DNA of 13,523 nt from JALHTG01 sp964528315 (GTDB taxonomy: Archaea > Thermoproteota > Bathyarchaeia > 40CM-2-53-6 > JALHTG01), in contig CAZGRO010000032.1 of assembly GCA_964528315.1 (NCBI GenBank), positions 1-13,523 of the forward strand, written 5' to 3'. The notes under the pieces are model-generated. The model saw only the letters and a list, made by a program, of their open reading frames with translations. It ran no database searches and was not told where the DNA came from. Of the stretch, positions 13,117-13,523 are shown piece after piece (position 1 is the stretch's first letter; each line of letters begins with the position of its first letter). The translations under genes were made by a program, and so were the position numbers.

Positions 13117-13523
13117 ATGTGGCACAGAGCAAGACACAGAATGGAAAGAGGCGGCTTCAAGTATTTGCTGCTTGACGCCTTGAAAGAGAAGCCGATGCAT
13201 GGCTATGAAATCATGATGGTGACAAACGAAAAGTACGGCGGTTTCTATACACCCAGCCCCGGTCTCGTTTATCCCACCCTTCAGATGCTGGAAGATGAAG
13301 GCCATGTCACCTCAAAGACTGAGGATGGAAAGAGAATCTATACAATAACTGAACAGGGAATGAAGTTCCTCGCTGAGAAAAAGTCTGTTCTTGAGGAGGT
13401 CTTTCAAAGAAGACAGAAGTTCTTCAAAGGACCCAGAGGAGACCTCATCAGAGAGGGCCGAAGACTAGCAAGGTTGCTGTGGACCCATCGGGAACTCAGT
13501 GACGACAAGGCCAAAGAGATCAG
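13117..13523 (+). CDS. PadR-family transcriptional regulator (cut by window end)
   Basis: The reading frame is open from ATG 13117 to the end of the window (135 codons plus two bases); the C-terminus is missing. It starts MWHRARHRMERGGFKYLLLD, followed by the PadR signature KEKPMHGYEIM (23-33), then the recognition segment PSPGLVYPTLQMLEDEGHV (46-64) and wing EDGKRIYTITEQG (69-81). After that comes a charged helix (about 85-135), as expected for the PadR dimerisation region. PadR proteins repress genes for efflux or stress responses and release DNA on ligand binding. The neighbouring target cannot be seen because the downstream gene lies outside. It is separated from the AhpF-like gene by 147 bp and has its own promoter and operator. 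Confidence 0.93.
   Translation, partial: MWHRARHRMERGGFKYLLLDALKEKPMHGYEIMMVTNEKYGGFYTPSPGLVYPTLQMLEDEGHVTSKTEDGKRIYTITEQGMKFLAEKKSVLEEVFQRRQKFFKGPRGDLIREGRRLARLLWTHRELSDDKAKEI

Overview
The window looks like a chromosomal segment of an archaeon, most plausibly from the TACK side of the tree (Bathyarchaeia-like or a relative). That placement is inference; no rRNA or marker comparison was possible. The evidence is a tRNA gene with an archaeal bulge-helix-bulge (BHB) intron at a non-canonical position, an archaeal-type tRNA-splicing endonuclease subunit, an HTH-PRTase regulator of the GfcR type, archaeal-style HisRS, TATA/box A-like elements about 25-30 nt ahead of likely transcription starts, and Shine-Dalgarno (SD) matches to an archaeal 16S tail (GGTGAT, GAGGTG, GGAG). 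Genes are densely packed and mostly housekeeping or stress related. I see no insertion sequences, CRISPR or phage genes.

Layout. 1-96 (-): tRNA-Arg(TCG) with an 18-nt intron in the anticodon stem. 97-461: 365 bp of non-coding sequence. 462-1214 (+): HTH-phosphoribosyltransferase regulator, convergent with mtnA (1223-2257, -). 2423-2947 (+): tRNA-splicing endonuclease-family protein without the catalytic His, probably a structural subunit, convergent with an AbgB-like M20 amidohydrolase (2963-4384, -). 4551-5870 (+): hisS. 5998-8668 (-): a two-gene unit of a long GlmL/MutL-like ASKHA protein followed after 1 nt by an uncharacterised multi-barrel protein. Divergent from it is an ArsR-type regulator (8758-9423, +) followed closely by a GT-A-like glycosyltransferase-fold protein (9434-10342, +). 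10402-11117 (-): O6-alkylguanine-DNA alkyltransferase and a VOC/glyoxalase-like protein. 11341-12969 (+): an AhpF-like fusion of a two-thioredoxin-fold domain with thioredoxin reductase. 13117 to the window end (+): a PadR regulator with a perfect 18-bp palindrome at its promoter.

Three themes stand out. (1) The unusual tRNA intron and the His-less splicing-endonuclease subunit lie 2.3 kb apart and fit the known link between heteromeric archaeal splicing endonucleases and non-canonical BHB introns. (2) The GlmL-like ATPase and its barrel-domain partner have no B12-dependent mutase beside them, and the ATPase is about 130 residues longer than classical GlmL; this is the best candidate for an undescribed system. 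(3) Several intergenic regions hold perfect dyads on or next to predicted promoters (amidohydrolase, ArsR gene, AhpF-like gene, PadR gene), which suggests several locally regulated units.
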